From Bacillus sp. Marseille-Q3570 (GTDB taxonomy: Bacteria; Bacillota; Bacilli; Bacillales; Fictibacillaceae), in the NCBI RefSeq assembly GCF_946151055.1, contig NZ_CAMGYZ010000004.1, forward strand, positions 248,001 through 312,000: 64,000 nt of DNA. Reading direction: 5' to 3'. The notes beneath the pieces are model-generated. The model made no database searches. It worked only from the letters and a program-made list of their open reading frames with translations, and had not been told where the DNA came from. This document shows positions 30,565 through 39,659 of the stretch, in pieces. How positions within the stretch are numbered: the stretch's first letter is position 1; the number at the start of each line of letters is the position of its first letter. The position numbers were made by a program, and so were the translations under genes.

Positions 30565-31584
30565 TCATCTTTTCTTACTGATTCTTTCCAGATCTTCTAA
30601 TACATCTTCTAGTGCGAGTAACTCATATATGATTGTCAGGCGTTGTGAGATATGCCGTTTCGTACTGGAAGCTTCGGTAACATTTCGGCGATCCCTCTCA
30701 GAAATGAACAAAGAATCAAGCTCTTCTATCAGCTTGTCATGCTGTTGACTTACGTTGTGTTCGGGATCTTTTAAGATAGCGGCAATTGATGCGGCGGAAT
30801 GAATAATGGTCTGAGATTGGTCTGGAGGTAATTTTGCCTTCTCTATATTAAGATATAACAAATTTCCGAAATGATAAAGAATCTTTTGGAAATATTCCAA
30901 TTTTTTGACAACCACACCGAATTTCTGGATATCCTTCAAATTATGCCTTCTGTATTTCCACTCCTCCCGTTGATATTGGGCAAGCGAAAAAGTACGTTCT
31001 AAATCCTTGCTTAAGCGTTGATATTCGAGCAACAGGCCTTTCGGGTTATTCTCTTCAATAAACTTTGTCAATAGTTGACCTGAACCCTCATAGAGTTCGT
31101 CTACTTTCTTGATGACCATTTCGTTATATTGCGGGGGAAGGATAATGAAATTGATGATGGTAGAAACAACGAGCCCGATCAGCGTTGTGCTGAGTCTCAC
31201 AAAAAAAGAGTTCACAAATTGGTCTTCCGTTTCTGCAATCATAGCAACAGCTGTCAACGTAGCCACCAACATTCCAGCATCGAGCCGTAATTTGTGACAG
31301 ACTGCCAGTGTAAGCGTTGCGGCTAACGCGTAGGCGAGTGAAGACTGCCCAAGCATTGATTCGAAAAGCATGGCAAAACCGGCACCGATCATAGCCGCTG
31401 GAAAACGGATCATTCCTTTTTTTATTGAATCGGATGCTGTCGGTTCAACAGTAACGATTGCTGTGATGACTGCAAATAGAGCCGGAAGATTGAAAATGTT
31501 ACAGATCAGCGCTGTGACGAATGCAGCAAGACCAGTCTTGAGCACCCGACCTCCAATCCATTTATTTATAGCGAATTTTTTCAC
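30565..31584 (-). CDS. aromatic acid exporter family protein (ArAE/FUSC-like)
   Basis: This 339-residue protein has an N-terminal domain of five or six helices (GGRVLKTGLAAFVTALICNI, VITAIVTVEPTASDSIKKG), then a mostly helical cytoplasmic part. This matches the Bacillus ArAE_1 family (YqjA, YgaE-like). It probably exports aromatic acids or related compounds; no substrate is assigned. A GTG start after GGATGG is likely. It is divergent from the zinc-ribbon protein. Confidence 0.85.
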   Translation of the reverse strand: MKKFAINKWIGGRVLKTGLAAFVTALICNIFNLPALFAVITAIVTVEPTASDSIKKGMIRFPAAMIGAGFAMLFESMLGQSSLAYALAATLTLAVCHKLRLDAGMLVATLTAVAMIAETEDQFVNSFFVRLSTTLIGLVVSTIINFIILPPQYNEMVIKKVDELYEGSGQLLTKFIEENNPKGLLLEYQRLSKDLERTFSLAQYQREEWKYRRHNLKDIQKFGVVVKKLEYFQKILYHFGNLLYLNIEKAKLPPDQSQTIIHSAASIAAILKDPEHNVSQQHDKLIEELDSLFISERDRRNVTEASSTKRHISQRLTIIYELLALEDVLEDLERISKKR

Positions 31585-31791
31585 TTTTCATCCATCCCGA
31601 TACACAATTTGTTATCTATTGTACCAATACTGACGGCACAGCTCCACCTGTCATTAGATTGCAATTTGGAAATGGATGTAACCATTTGTGGCATTTTTAA
31701 AAACCTTGAAATATTTTCATTTTAACAGTTCCAAAGAATCCTAATATATGACAAAATAAATACAGGAGTCTACTAAAAGTGAGGGAAGAAA

Positions 31792-32934
31792 ATGTTTTGT
31801 TCGAATTGTGGAAATAAATTGCAAACGTATGACCGATATTGTGAAACATGCGGAGCAAAACGCCTGGAAACAGTAGAACCTACAAGAAAAGACATAAAAC
31901 GTTGGTACTGGCTGACACCGCTCATAGCCTTCGTCATTACTGCAATCTGCCTATCAGGCTATTTTTATAGTGAACTTAATAAGACGAATGCCGCAATGGA
32001 ATCTTTTAGAAAAGGGGAAACAGCAGCACTCGAAAGTGAGTATAAGGAAGCTCGCAAACATTTCGAAGAAGCACTTGAAATACGCTCGGAATTTCCTGCG
32101 GCAATGGAAAATAGAAAGCTGGTCAATTCCGCAATCGAAGCAAAGGAACGCCTACATATTGCCAAAAAACATCAAGAGGAACAAGAGTTCAGCAAGTCCT
32201 TTGAACAAATCGAAAAGGCCATGGAAATCGTCTCAGGTTACACGGGAAAAGTAGCCGATACCATCCAACTTGATATAAAAAGTGCAAGAACGCATGTAAA
32301 TGTTGCAGAGATCAGATATGAAATGAACGGTAAGGCTACGCTTGAAGAGCTGGAGCCGATTTTGATAAAAGCCGAAAAGCTCGATATTGAAGAAGCTGAA
32401 GAAATTGCCGAAGACCTTCGTAACCGGATTACGAACATCGCCTATGCCCAAGCGAACCAACTACTGACAGACCATCAGTACTCTGCCGCACTTGCCTCGG
32501 TAAAAAAAGGATTATACCACGAACCGAAAAATGAGAAGCTCATCAGCTTGAAATCGACCATCCAGAATGAACAAGCCGCTTTCGAAAAGGCGGAGGAACA
32601 TCGAATTGAACAAGCCCTCATTGCAGCAGCAGAAGAGAAAGAACGTAATTTGAATGATGCTCTAGAGGTCATCTCTCTCAAAACGTCGTTGAATGAATTA
32701 GGAGATCTTGTCGTCGAAGGGACTGTCAAAAGCAAAGCTACAGTTCCAATCAACTCTATTCGGGTTGCTTATTCCTTAATTGATAACAAGAAGAAAGTTT
32801 TTGATGATAATGAAGTCTATATCTATCCTGATATTCTATATCCTGGCGAAAAAGGATCGTTTGAATATACCCATTTCATGGTCGATAAAAAGCTTGACGT
32901 TAAATACAAGGAAGCGAATTGGCATTTGAAATAA
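31792..32934 (+). CDS. zinc-ribbon membrane protein with helical repeats and FxLYD-like C-terminus
   Basis: This is a 380-residue protein. An N-terminal zinc ribbon (Cys3, 6, 17, 20: CSNCG, CETCG) lies in the cytoplasm. One membrane helix (about 40-61) leads to an extracytoplasmic part made of TPR-like helices (EARKHFEEALEI) and a beta domain (about 285-380) resembling FxLYD/DUF domains of TcaA-like proteins. GTGAGGGAAG provides the ribosome-binding site. The gene lies 143 bp upstream of an HtrA-like protease in the same direction, suggesting that one senses or presents substrates to the other. That link is inference. Confidence 0.75.
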   Translation: MFCSNCGNKLQTYDRYCETCGAKRLETVEPTRKDIKRWYWLTPLIAFVITAICLSGYFYSELNKTNAAMESFRKGETAALESEYKEARKHFEEALEIRSEFPAAMENRKLVNSAIEAKERLHIAKKHQEEQEFSKSFEQIEKAMEIVSGYTGKVADTIQLDIKSARTHVNVAEIRYEMNGKATLEELEPILIKAEKLDIEEAEEIAEDLRNRITNIAYAQANQLLTDHQYSAALASVKKGLYHEPKNEKLISLKSTIQNEQAAFEKAEEHRIEQALIAAAEEKERNLNDALEVISLKTSLNELGDLVVEGTVKSKATVPINSIRVAYSLIDNKKKVFDDNEVYIYPDILYPGEKGSFEYTHFMVDKKLDVKYKEANWHLK

Positions 32935-33077
32935 TACTCGCTTAACTTACTTTTCCCGCTGGAGTCTTGCATATTTCCAATGCCAAAAAGTTTCATCATC
33001 TTTACTTACAACAATCCATGAGCAACAAACTTTTAGAGAGCAGCCTAAAACTAAAATAATTGAAAGGGAGGATAAGA

Positions 33078-34232
33078 GTGAAACGTCCTGCCATTCTCTC
33101 CATTTTCTTAACTTCCCTGTTTTTGATCGCCGGTATTGCTGGAGGTTACTTTTTACATGATCATTATAGTAGTGTAAAAGTCCTGGCTACCTCATCGTTA
33201 GGTCACGAAAACAGCGAAAAGGAAAAAGTAGACTCTCCTAAAGAGAAAGATCTGAAGACAATCATTCACGAGAGTCAAAAAAGCGTTGTCCAACTTGAAG
33301 TCACTCACGATGATAGTGAAAGCGTGGGATCAGGATTCCTTTATAATGAATACGGGGATGTTGTCACAAACGCCCATGTTGTCAAAGGTGGAAAGAGAAT
33401 CATGGTCCGTACAACAAATGCTCAGCAATACGAAGGGCAATTGATTGGTATTGGTGAATCAACTGATATCGCTGTCGTCCGAGTTCCAGAACTTGCAGGG
33501 GAACAATTCCTTGAAATCGCAACAGACTATGATACCGAAATCGGTGATGAAGTAGTAGCTTTAGGAAGTCCCCTTGGGTTACAGAACACAGTGACCACTG
33601 GTATCATCAGCGGCCTGAACAGGGAATTCAAGATTGATGGCTATACCTATTCGAATGTCTATCAAATTTCTGCACCCATCGCCAAAGGGAACAGTGGAGG
33701 TCCACTTATTGATAAACAAACAGGGCTGGTCCTTGCACTTAATTCAGCTGGAACGGAAGAAGGGTCAATTGGATTCAGTATCCCTCTATCAGATGTGCAT
33801 AAGAGAATTTCAGGCTGGTCCGAAGATCCTGTAGAATATACAAATGAATCTGATGATAACACCGGCCTCCCTTCTTCTGAAATGACAATAGATGCAGAGA
33901 AGAGTAGATACCTGGTCGACTATTTCATCAACAGTCTAGCATTTGGGGATTATGTCACAGCGTATTCCCTGCTCGGCAGCAAATGGCAGACGGGCACGCC
34001 GTATAAAAAGTTCCGGGAAGGATATATCCATACCATAGACATCACCAAAAACAAAATCAGCAGTGAGCCTGTTGAGGATGGGAATAAATATAAGGTAACG
34101 ATTATTATAGAAGCCCTCGAGCGTACGAAGGACAAAAGTACGAAAACCGTTTTATATAAATGCAATTATGAGGTCGGCCTTGAAAACAATCAGCCGAAAA
34201 TTTTGAGTGGAAATGCTGAAGAAATTGAATAG
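33078..34232 (+). CDS. membrane-anchored S1C (HtrA-like) serine protease
   Basis: This is a 384-residue trypsin-like protease. One N-terminal membrane helix (ILSIFLTSLFLIAGIAGGYF) is followed by a catalytic domain with the triad His100 (VVTNAHVV), Asp130 (STDIAVVRV) and Ser206 (AKGNSGGPL). Instead of a PDZ domain, the last ~110 residues form an NTF2-like domain (YLVDYFINSLAFGDYVTAYSL). The GTG at 33078 follows AAGGGAGG by six bases; the frame extends up to a TTG at 33060 that overlaps the site. It probably acts outside the membrane in quality control or signalling with the upstream zinc-ribbon protein. Confidence 0.88.
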   Translation: MKRPAILSIFLTSLFLIAGIAGGYFLHDHYSSVKVLATSSLGHENSEKEKVDSPKEKDLKTIIHESQKSVVQLEVTHDDSESVGSGFLYNEYGDVVTNAHVVKGGKRIMVRTTNAQQYEGQLIGIGESTDIAVVRVPELAGEQFLEIATDYDTEIGDEVVALGSPLGLQNTVTTGIISGLNREFKIDGYTYSNVYQISAPIAKGNSGGPLIDKQTGLVLALNSAGTEEGSIGFSIPLSDVHKRISGWSEDPVEYTNESDDNTGLPSSEMTIDAEKSRYLVDYFINSLAFGDYVTAYSLLGSKWQTGTPYKKFREGYIHTIDITKNKISSEPVEDGNKYKVTIIIEALERTKDKSTKTVLYKCNYEVGLENNQPKILSGNAEEIE

Positions 34233-34245
34233 GGAATAATGACGA

Positions 34246-34305
34246 AATGGTGCATCATGTCTTCTGGTTGGAAAAGCCAGATGGGGATGCATCCTTTTTC
34301 TGTTT
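34246..34305 (+). terminator. terminator of the protease gene
   Basis: GGTGCATCATG..TCTGG pairs imperfectly with CCAGATGGGGATGCATCC, followed by TTTTTCTGTTTTTTC. Confidence 0.75.
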
Positions 34306-34405
34306 TTTCTTAGACACTAACACTCCCCTTTCATGAGTGTTTTATCTTTTTTATAAGTCTTGCTATACTTTAAACCATAATTGCAGACATAAAAGGAGCA
34401 GAAAA

Positions 34406-34954
34406 ATGATTACCCTCTTGATCGACATGGATTCGGTGATCTGCGATTTGATGAGCGAATGGCATCGCCGATATAACGAAAAATATGACGATAACCTTAG
34501 TGTAGAAGATCTTCATTGCTGGCAAAGCGAAAAGTACGTCAAAACGGAATGCGGCACCAAAATCTATGATTTTTTAGATGAACCGGATTTGTTTATCCAG
34601 CTGGAGCCATTACCGAATGCCATAGAAGTATTAAGGAGGCTTTCTGAACGACATGACATCCTCATTGTTACAAGCAGCCGTACCTACGCATACACCGAAA
34701 AGGAAAAATGGGTTGAAAAGTATCTTCCGTTCATAGGGGCAAGAAATCTGATTTTCACACACCGCAAGGATATGGTCAGAGGAGATATCCTTTTTGACGA
34801 TGCACCACATAATTTAATCGCTTTCGAAGAGTCGGGCCGAAAAGCAATCGCAATGGATTATCGATACAATCGAAATGTAGATGTTGAACGTGTCCATAAT
34901 TGGCTTGAGTTTGAGCAATGGGTTGAAAAATATGAAATGGGTGAACAATCGTGA
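34406..34954 (+). CDS. 5'(3')-deoxyribonucleotidase-like HAD phosphatase
   Basis: This 182-residue HAD-fold enzyme starts LLIDMDSVICDL, with the nucleophile and acid Asp of DxDxV. Motif II is IVTSSRTY, and motif III/IV is RGDILFDDAPHNL. The length and 'DMDSV' opening match NT5C-type deoxyribonucleotidases (YorS/YqfW-like), which dephosphorylate dNMPs. The ATG follows AAAAGGAG by about six bases; the longer frame from 34337 lacks a site. The stop overlaps the start of the flavoprotein gene (GTGA), so the two are co-translated. Confidence 0.88.
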   Translation: MITLLIDMDSVICDLMSEWHRRYNEKYDDNLSVEDLHCWQSEKYVKTECGTKIYDFLDEPDLFIQLEPLPNAIEVLRRLSERHDILIVTSSRTYAYTEKEKWVEKYLPFIGARNLIFTHRKDMVRGDILFDDAPHNLIAFEESGRKAIAMDYRYNRNVDVERVHNWLEFEQWVEKYEMGEQS

Positions 34955-35880
34955 AAAAAACGGATATACTCATCATCGGCGGTGGGCCAGCAGGAATATC
35001 TGCGGCAATCTGGTGTCAACGCCTTGGCTTGAATTATCTACTAATTGAAGAACAGTCAGAGTTAGGTGGACAATTGAAGGATATCTATAACCGTATCGTG
35101 GATTACCCTGGATATGTTTATGAAAATGGACAAACTCTTAAACAGCATCTGACCAAACATATCGATGAATTGGATGCCTGTTATCATGTAAAGATGCAAA
35201 TCCATCGCCTTGACCATGCCAATCGAATTGCTTCACTTATACAAAATGAAAAAGAATCGAAAATCAATTATCGCTATTTGATTCTTGCAACCGGGACTTC
35301 AGTAAGACGACTCGACATACCAGGTGAGCAAGAAATGATCGATCGTGGTGAAATATATTCTGCCACAAAGGATCGACATCGTTTTGATGGGAAAAAAGTG
35401 GTTGTAGTTGGGGGTGGCGATCGTGCATTCGAAGGTGCCCTGTTATTGGCAGAAAGCGGAGCAAAAGTTTATTTGGTCCATCGTTCCAAAGAATTCCGGG
35501 CACGTGAAGAGTTTAAGCGGCCTGTGACAGATCACTCTAAAATCACCATTTTATGTGACACTGTCGTCAAAAACATTCAACACGCAGAAAACGGGATCGT
35601 CGGAGTCGACCTACGAAACCGCATGAGCAACTCTATCACTCAATTGTCGGTTGAAGGTGTCTTCATCCGGATAGGCGTCCAACCGAACATCCGTTACGTT
35701 AAAGAATACGTCAACCTTGATGAAGGGAATTATGTTCAGGTCGATTCTTGTCAACGGACAAGCGACCCGTACATATACGCAATTGGAGATGTATGCACAC
35801 ACCCTGTATTTTCGAGTATATCCAATGCAACTGCACAGGGAATGATTGCAGCTAAGCATCTTTCTCTGAAGCTGAGTTGA
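34951..35880 (+). CDS. thioredoxin-reductase-like flavoprotein without redox cysteines
   Basis: This is a 309-residue FAD/NAD(P)H protein of the TrxB fold: FAD site LIIGGGPAGISAAIW (residues 7-21), SELGGQLKDIYN, ATGTSVRRLDIPGE, NADPH site VVVVGGGDRAFEGA and C-terminal YIYAIGDVCT. Where TrxB has CATC, this protein has S137-A-T-K140, so it cannot pass electrons to thioredoxin through a dithiol. It is then more likely a ferredoxin/flavodoxin-NADP-reductase-like or other NAD(P)H oxidoreductase. The GTG start overlaps the nucleotidase stop by four bases. The pairing with a nucleotidase is unusual. Confidence 0.85.
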   Translation: MKKTDILIIGGGPAGISAAIWCQRLGLNYLLIEEQSELGGQLKDIYNRIVDYPGYVYENGQTLKQHLTKHIDELDACYHVKMQIHRLDHANRIASLIQNEKESKINYRYLILATGTSVRRLDIPGEQEMIDRGEIYSATKDRHRFDGKKVVVVGGGDRAFEGALLLAESGAKVYLVHRSKEFRAREEFKRPVTDHSKITILCDTVVKNIQHAENGIVGVDLRNRMSNSITQLSVEGVFIRIGVQPNIRYVKEYVNLDEGNYVQVDSCQRTSDPYIYAIGDVCTHPVFSSISNATAQGMIAAKHLSLKLS

Positions 35881-35910
35881 TGAAATGATAGCCTGATCAT
35901 CCAAATGAGA

Positions 35911-35950
35911 GAGCTGTCTCCGAGTGCCAAACACTTACGGGACAGCCCCC
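35911..35950 (+). terminator. hairpin after the flavoprotein gene
   Basis: GCTGTCTCCGAGTG pairs with CACTTACGGGACAGC around a short loop. No T-tract follows (CCCCCCTCC instead), so termination is uncertain. Confidence 0.5.
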
Positions 35951-35986
35951 CCTCCATCTCATTAAAAAGGGCTAACTATCCATTCA

Positions 35987-36826
35987 TCACAAGTTGGGTG
36001 CTCCTGGTCGAGTAGATTGCGCTCTCTTCAACTGGTGCTCAATGCTCACCTCTGGACAATGCAGTTGAATGAGTTGTTCAGTTTCACTGATCAACTCCTC
36101 CAATTGAGCGATACTATCCGTTAATGAGCTATTTGTAAAAATCTGATGAATCCTATCTGAAAAAAACTCCGGTTTCACTTGCATTCTTTCACTTGTTTCA
36201 TGCAGCCATTTCAATCCTGGATGATGGATATACATTTCATTCAATGCACTCAATGTAACGAGTAATTTTTTTGAAACATCCACGAATATTGAATGAAGGA
36301 AAAGTGAATCTTTTCGTTGAGCAAGAGCTTCACGACTTTGCCACCTTCCATCGAAGTCAAACGAATGGAGAATAAGCTTTTCTTTTAAAGCTTTTGGATA
36401 TGGAAAAATTGATGTGAGGTAACTTTTAAAAATCGCTGTGCCTTTGAAGGGAACGCCATCTGCAATCGCCCCGATCAGACATTGTTTTTCAAGGGAGGTG
36501 TCCCCATCCGTCATCGATTGGATATACCCCTCCACTGTTGAACCCAGGAAACTGCTTATTTCAAATTTTGTCCCGTTTGCCAAAAAGGACTCCGACCATT
36601 CCTGGTCTTCGTAAGGATGAAAATTCAGGATCTCTCCTTGCGCCTGGCTGATGGGATGCAAGCGATCCTGATCATCAGGTGGTTCATTCCATATCAAAAA
36701 AAGTTCAACATCAGAAAACTGATCTTCCCAGCCTCTCGAAACTGACCCTCCTAAAAAAATCACCTCAAGCTTCGGATTTGTCTTATAGACTCCTGCTATT
36801 TTTCTAGCCTGTTCGAATAAAGTCAT
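35987..36826 (-). CDS. nucleotidyltransferase-fold protein
   Basis: This 279-residue protein holds a polymerase-beta-like nucleotidyltransferase site: LGGSVSRGWEDQFSDVELFL (G-G-S, then D-x-E) with a third acid in KFEISSF. The second half is helical (about residues 150-279). The layout resembles small antibiotic-nucleotidyltransferase-like proteins, but the target is unknown. The ATG at 36826 follows GGGGAG by six bases; a longer frame begins at 36859. It is divergent from a methyltransferase gene, with 106 bp between the starts. Confidence 0.8.
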   Translation of the reverse strand: MTLFEQARKIAGVYKTNPKLEVIFLGGSVSRGWEDQFSDVELFLIWNEPPDDQDRLHPISQAQGEILNFHPYEDQEWSESFLANGTKFEISSFLGSTVEGYIQSMTDGDTSLEKQCLIGAIADGVPFKGTAIFKSYLTSIFPYPKALKEKLILHSFDFDGRWQSREALAQRKDSLFLHSIFVDVSKKLLVTLSALNEMYIHHPGLKWLHETSERMQVKPEFFSDRIHQIFTNSSLTDSIAQLEELISETEQLIQLHCPEVSIEHQLKRAQSTRPGAPNL

Positions 36827-36932
36827 TTGCTGCTCCCCTGTCATAGAATTCAGTTCCAATTATAGCAAAATCAAACGATATTTCAGTGGTCGATTTTGAT
36901 ATAATTGGATACAAATAGGAGGTAAAGTTATC

Positions 36933-37763
36933 ATGCATGATTCAGTTGAATCCCAATACCAGTCAAGTTCACCGCTTGAGGCAAGAATCCAGCTCCATAA
37001 ACGTTACAGTACAAATTCAATAAATTGGTTCGAGTGGTATTTCAATGAAATGGATCTGTCAGAAGGAGACCTGATTTTAGATGTAGGTTGTGGCACGGCG
37101 GAATTTTGGGCCATGAACGCAAAAAAGCTTCCAACAGATGTCAGGCTTATTTTGGTTGATACCTCAGAAGGCATGATACAGGCGGCAAAAAGAAACCTTC
37201 ATCATACAGAAATAAATGTAGAGTATCTAGTGGGAGATTTATGTTCCCTCCCTTTTAGAAATGAACATTTCGATGTTGTGATGGCAAATCATATGCTTTA
37301 TCATGTACCCGATGACAAGCGGAATGAGGGGTTATCTGAGTTGAAGCGTGTACTTAAAAAGGATGGTCTCCTTTATGCTTCCACTAATGGAGACAAGCAC
37401 TTGTCAGAGATAACTGCCCTCATCATGCATTTCCACCCCTTGCTTAATCCTGAAACCCCTGAACTTCATACCTTCAGTTTGCAAAATGGTGCAAATCAAC
37501 TTGAGACGCTGTTCACTGATGTCGATTGTCATCGCTATGATTGTGATTTAAAAGTGACCGATGCACGCCCATTAGTCGATTATATTCAGTCGATGATGAG
37601 TTCTGCTGCGGAACAACTCAAAAACACAACCATTGGAGAAGAATTTGAAAAGTATATCCATCGCTTGATCTGTGAGCATGGAAACCTCCATATCACAAAA
37701 GAAGTTGGTTATTTCAAAGCGTTGAAACAAGCTCGGACCGAATCTTTGAACATAATTGAATAA
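36933..37763 (+). CDS. class I SAM-dependent methyltransferase
   Basis: This is a 276-residue Rossmann-fold methyltransferase. Motif I is LILDVGCGTAEFWA (about residues 48-61), the acidic loop is LVDTSEGMIQAAK, and motif IV is FDVVMANHMLYHVPD. It belongs to the Methyltransf_11/25 type and probably modifies a small molecule; the substrate is unknown. AGGAGG lies ten bases before the ATG. It is divergent from the nucleotidyltransferase. Confidence 0.88.
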   Translation: MHDSVESQYQSSSPLEARIQLHKRYSTNSINWFEWYFNEMDLSEGDLILDVGCGTAEFWAMNAKKLPTDVRLILVDTSEGMIQAAKRNLHHTEINVEYLVGDLCSLPFRNEHFDVVMANHMLYHVPDDKRNEGLSELKRVLKKDGLLYASTNGDKHLSEITALIMHFHPLLNPETPELHTFSLQNGANQLETLFTDVDCHRYDCDLKVTDARPLVDYIQSMMSSAAEQLKNTTIGEEFEKYIHRLICEHGNLHITKEVGYFKALKQARTESLNIIE

Positions 37764-37893
37764 CGTTTGTGCACCCCCATTTCTGCCCAACATAGAAAGA
37801 ATGTTTATGTACATCGTATAGAATATTTTACCTTCCTACTCGTTTTTGATAGATTTATTTTATAGCCTACATAGAAGGGGTGCAGTCAACGTC

Positions 37894-39090
37894 ATGGCGG
37901 ATTGGTATAATACAATGGTCGATTACTTTACCGATTTGGATCTTTGGATTGATTTCGGTATTGCTATAGCTATTTTCATTGCATTTGTCATTTTCAGAAA
38001 ACTATTTACGAAATATATTTTCAGATTGATTTCTAGATTAACTGATAAAACATCAACCAAAGTCCTTCATAAAATATTATTGGCTTTTGAAAAACCTTTG
38101 AATGCCTTTTTTATATTTTTAGGTCTATATTTGGCATATAACTCGTTGGAGATGCGTACCGAGGATGTCCACTTGCCTCTTAGGCTGTTCCGGACTTCGG
38201 TCATCATTCTAGTAACATGGGGATTGATCAATCTTTCGTCGTCGTCTTCCATTCTTTTCAGGAGCATTCATCGACGATTGGATTTACAAATGGACCAGAT
38301 TTTGATTCCATTCTTCTCCAGAGTTCTAAAGGCTGTTATCGGAGCGATTGCCATCAGTGTGTTAGCTCAGGAATGGGGATATAACGTAAATGGTTTTGTT
38401 GCCGGTCTAGGAATTGGGGGATTAGCATTCGCTTTTGCTGCTAAAGAAGCATTGAGTAATCTATTCGGCGGAGTCGTCATCATCATGGAACGACCATTTT
38501 CAATTGGAGACTGGATACAAACACCTTCAGTTGAAGGCATTGTCGAAGATATCGGATTCCGGAGCACGCAAGTCCGGACTTTTGCTGATGCCCATGTTAC
38601 AGTACCAAACGCTAATATCGCCAATGAACCGATAACGAACTGGACACGCATGCGAAAGCGCAGGATTTCTTTCAATCTGGGAGTCGAATACACGACACCA
38701 AAGGAAAAACTTGGAAATGTGGTTGAGAAAATCAGGAATATGTTGAAAGAGCATGAAGAGGTCCATCCAGAATTGATCATCGTCAATTTCGATAGCTACA
38801 ACTCCAGCAGTCTTGATATCTTTATCTATTTCTTTACAAAAACGACTGCATGGATCAACTTCCTGGATGTAAAGCAGGATATCAACCTCCGTATCATGGA
38901 AATTCTAGATGAAGAAGGTGTCTCTGTCGCATTCCCTAGCAGAAGCATCTATATGGAAAATACACACCAGCAGATGCATCCTGTTCGTGACGAAACACAA
39001 GACCCTGCCTCTACTGCTACCACACCTAGTGGTAATATCGATAAAAGAGCAGACGGTACTCGGGGACATGGCAATGAGGATGGAGAATGA
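37894..39090 (+). CDS. MscS-family mechanosensitive channel
   Basis: This is a 398-residue small-conductance mechanosensitive channel. It has three to five helices, with the pore-lining helix GLGIGGLAFAFAAKEALSNL followed by FGGVVIIMERPFSIGDWI, the MscS signature, and RTFADAHVTVPNANI in the beta domain. The C-terminal ~35 residues are Thr/Gly/Asp-rich and disordered. It releases solutes on hypo-osmotic shock. The ATG at 37894 is preferred; AGAAGGGG lies 13 bases upstream, a long spacing, and an upstream in-frame TTG at 37846 is possible. Confidence 0.9.
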   Translation: MADWYNTMVDYFTDLDLWIDFGIAIAIFIAFVIFRKLFTKYIFRLISRLTDKTSTKVLHKILLAFEKPLNAFFIFLGLYLAYNSLEMRTEDVHLPLRLFRTSVIILVTWGLINLSSSSSILFRSIHRRLDLQMDQILIPFFSRVLKAVIGAIAISVLAQEWGYNVNGFVAGLGIGGLAFAFAAKEALSNLFGGVVIIMERPFSIGDWIQTPSVEGIVEDIGFRSTQVRTFADAHVTVPNANIANEPITNWTRMRKRRISFNLGVEYTTPKEKLGNVVEKIRNMLKEHEEVHPELIIVNFDSYNSSSLDIFIYFFTKTTAWINFLDVKQDINLRIMEILDEEGVSVAFPSRSIYMENTHQQMHPVRDETQDPASTATTPSGNIDKRADGTRGHGNEDGE

Positions 39091-39160
39091 AGCTAACGAT
39101 CAGGTATTTTCAGAACTCTGCCTGAATTATTAAATTTTACAGATGATTGTAGTCATTTAA

Positions 39161-39192
39161 AGAGGCTGACCGAAATGGCAGCCTCTTCTTCT
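39161..39192 (+). terminator. terminator of the MscS gene
   Basis: AGAGGCTG (39161-39168) and CAGCCTCT (39179-39186) form the stem, followed by TCTTCT. Confidence 0.7.
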
Positions 39193-39199
39193 ATGTTCT

Positions 39200-39418
39200 T
39201 CATCCATTTGTCGAATATTTGCTTACATCTTCTACTTCGCCATTTTGGCGGTGTATGACCACCTGACTCGGCCTTGAAGCATCAGCAAGGTCCTGCGCCT
39301 CCTGGTATGCCGCTTCTTTCGTATCAAACGTTTTCTCCGGCCGATCACGTCCTTCGATTTTTATTTCCCAACGATTATTATCTTCATTCGGTAAAATGTG
39401 ATAGATTTTATCTCCCAT
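39200..39418 (-). CDS. DUF2188 protein
   Basis: This 72-residue cytoplasmic protein has the family pattern: YHILPNEDNNRWEIKIEG, KTFDTKEAAYQEAQDLA and SQVVIHRQNGEVED. The 'W.V...G..R....F.TK.EA...A...A......V.IH...G.I' pattern defines DUF2188, of unknown function. The ATG follows AAGGAGGG by seven bases. Confidence 0.88.
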   Translation of the reverse strand: MGDKIYHILPNEDNNRWEIKIEGRDRPEKTFDTKEAAYQEAQDLADASRPSQVVIHRQNGEVEDVSKYSTNG

Positions 39419-39536
39419 CTTCTTTCCCTCCTTGGATTTATTTTGTACAAACACTTCCCCTTCTCTGAAGTTTTTACACATAGAAACTGATTAAGTCAGA
39501 CGTTTTGGGAAAAGTAAGGAGACGGAGGTGATCATT

Positions 39537-39659
39537 TTGAAGAAAAAGAAAAAAGATCCGACAACGATTGGGCTCCCTTCATCCCAGCCTGAAGGACAAG
39601 GAACCGGCTATGAAAAAGGACCATCTGTCGATTCATCAAGGAAGAAAACAAAGAAATAA
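39537..39659 (+). CDS. YuzL-like small protein (40 aa)
   Basis: A TTG start preceded by GGAGG (8 bases) opens a 40-codon frame: MKKKKKDPTTIGLPSSQPEG, then GTGYEKGPSVDSSRKKTKK. The 'KKDP...GL....VEGQG........DS.RKKTK' pattern matches YuzL-type peptides of Bacillus, whose function is unknown. The stop codon TAA overlaps the first bases of a repeat A copy. The gene is divergent from the DUF2188 gene. Confidence 0.7.
   Translation: MKKKKKDPTTIGLPSSQPEGQGTGYEKGPSVDSSRKKTKK

Noticed and set aside
34951-35880. Annotation as thioredoxin reductase TrxB
   Set aside because: The redox-active CATC is replaced by SATK, so the defining activity is not supported.
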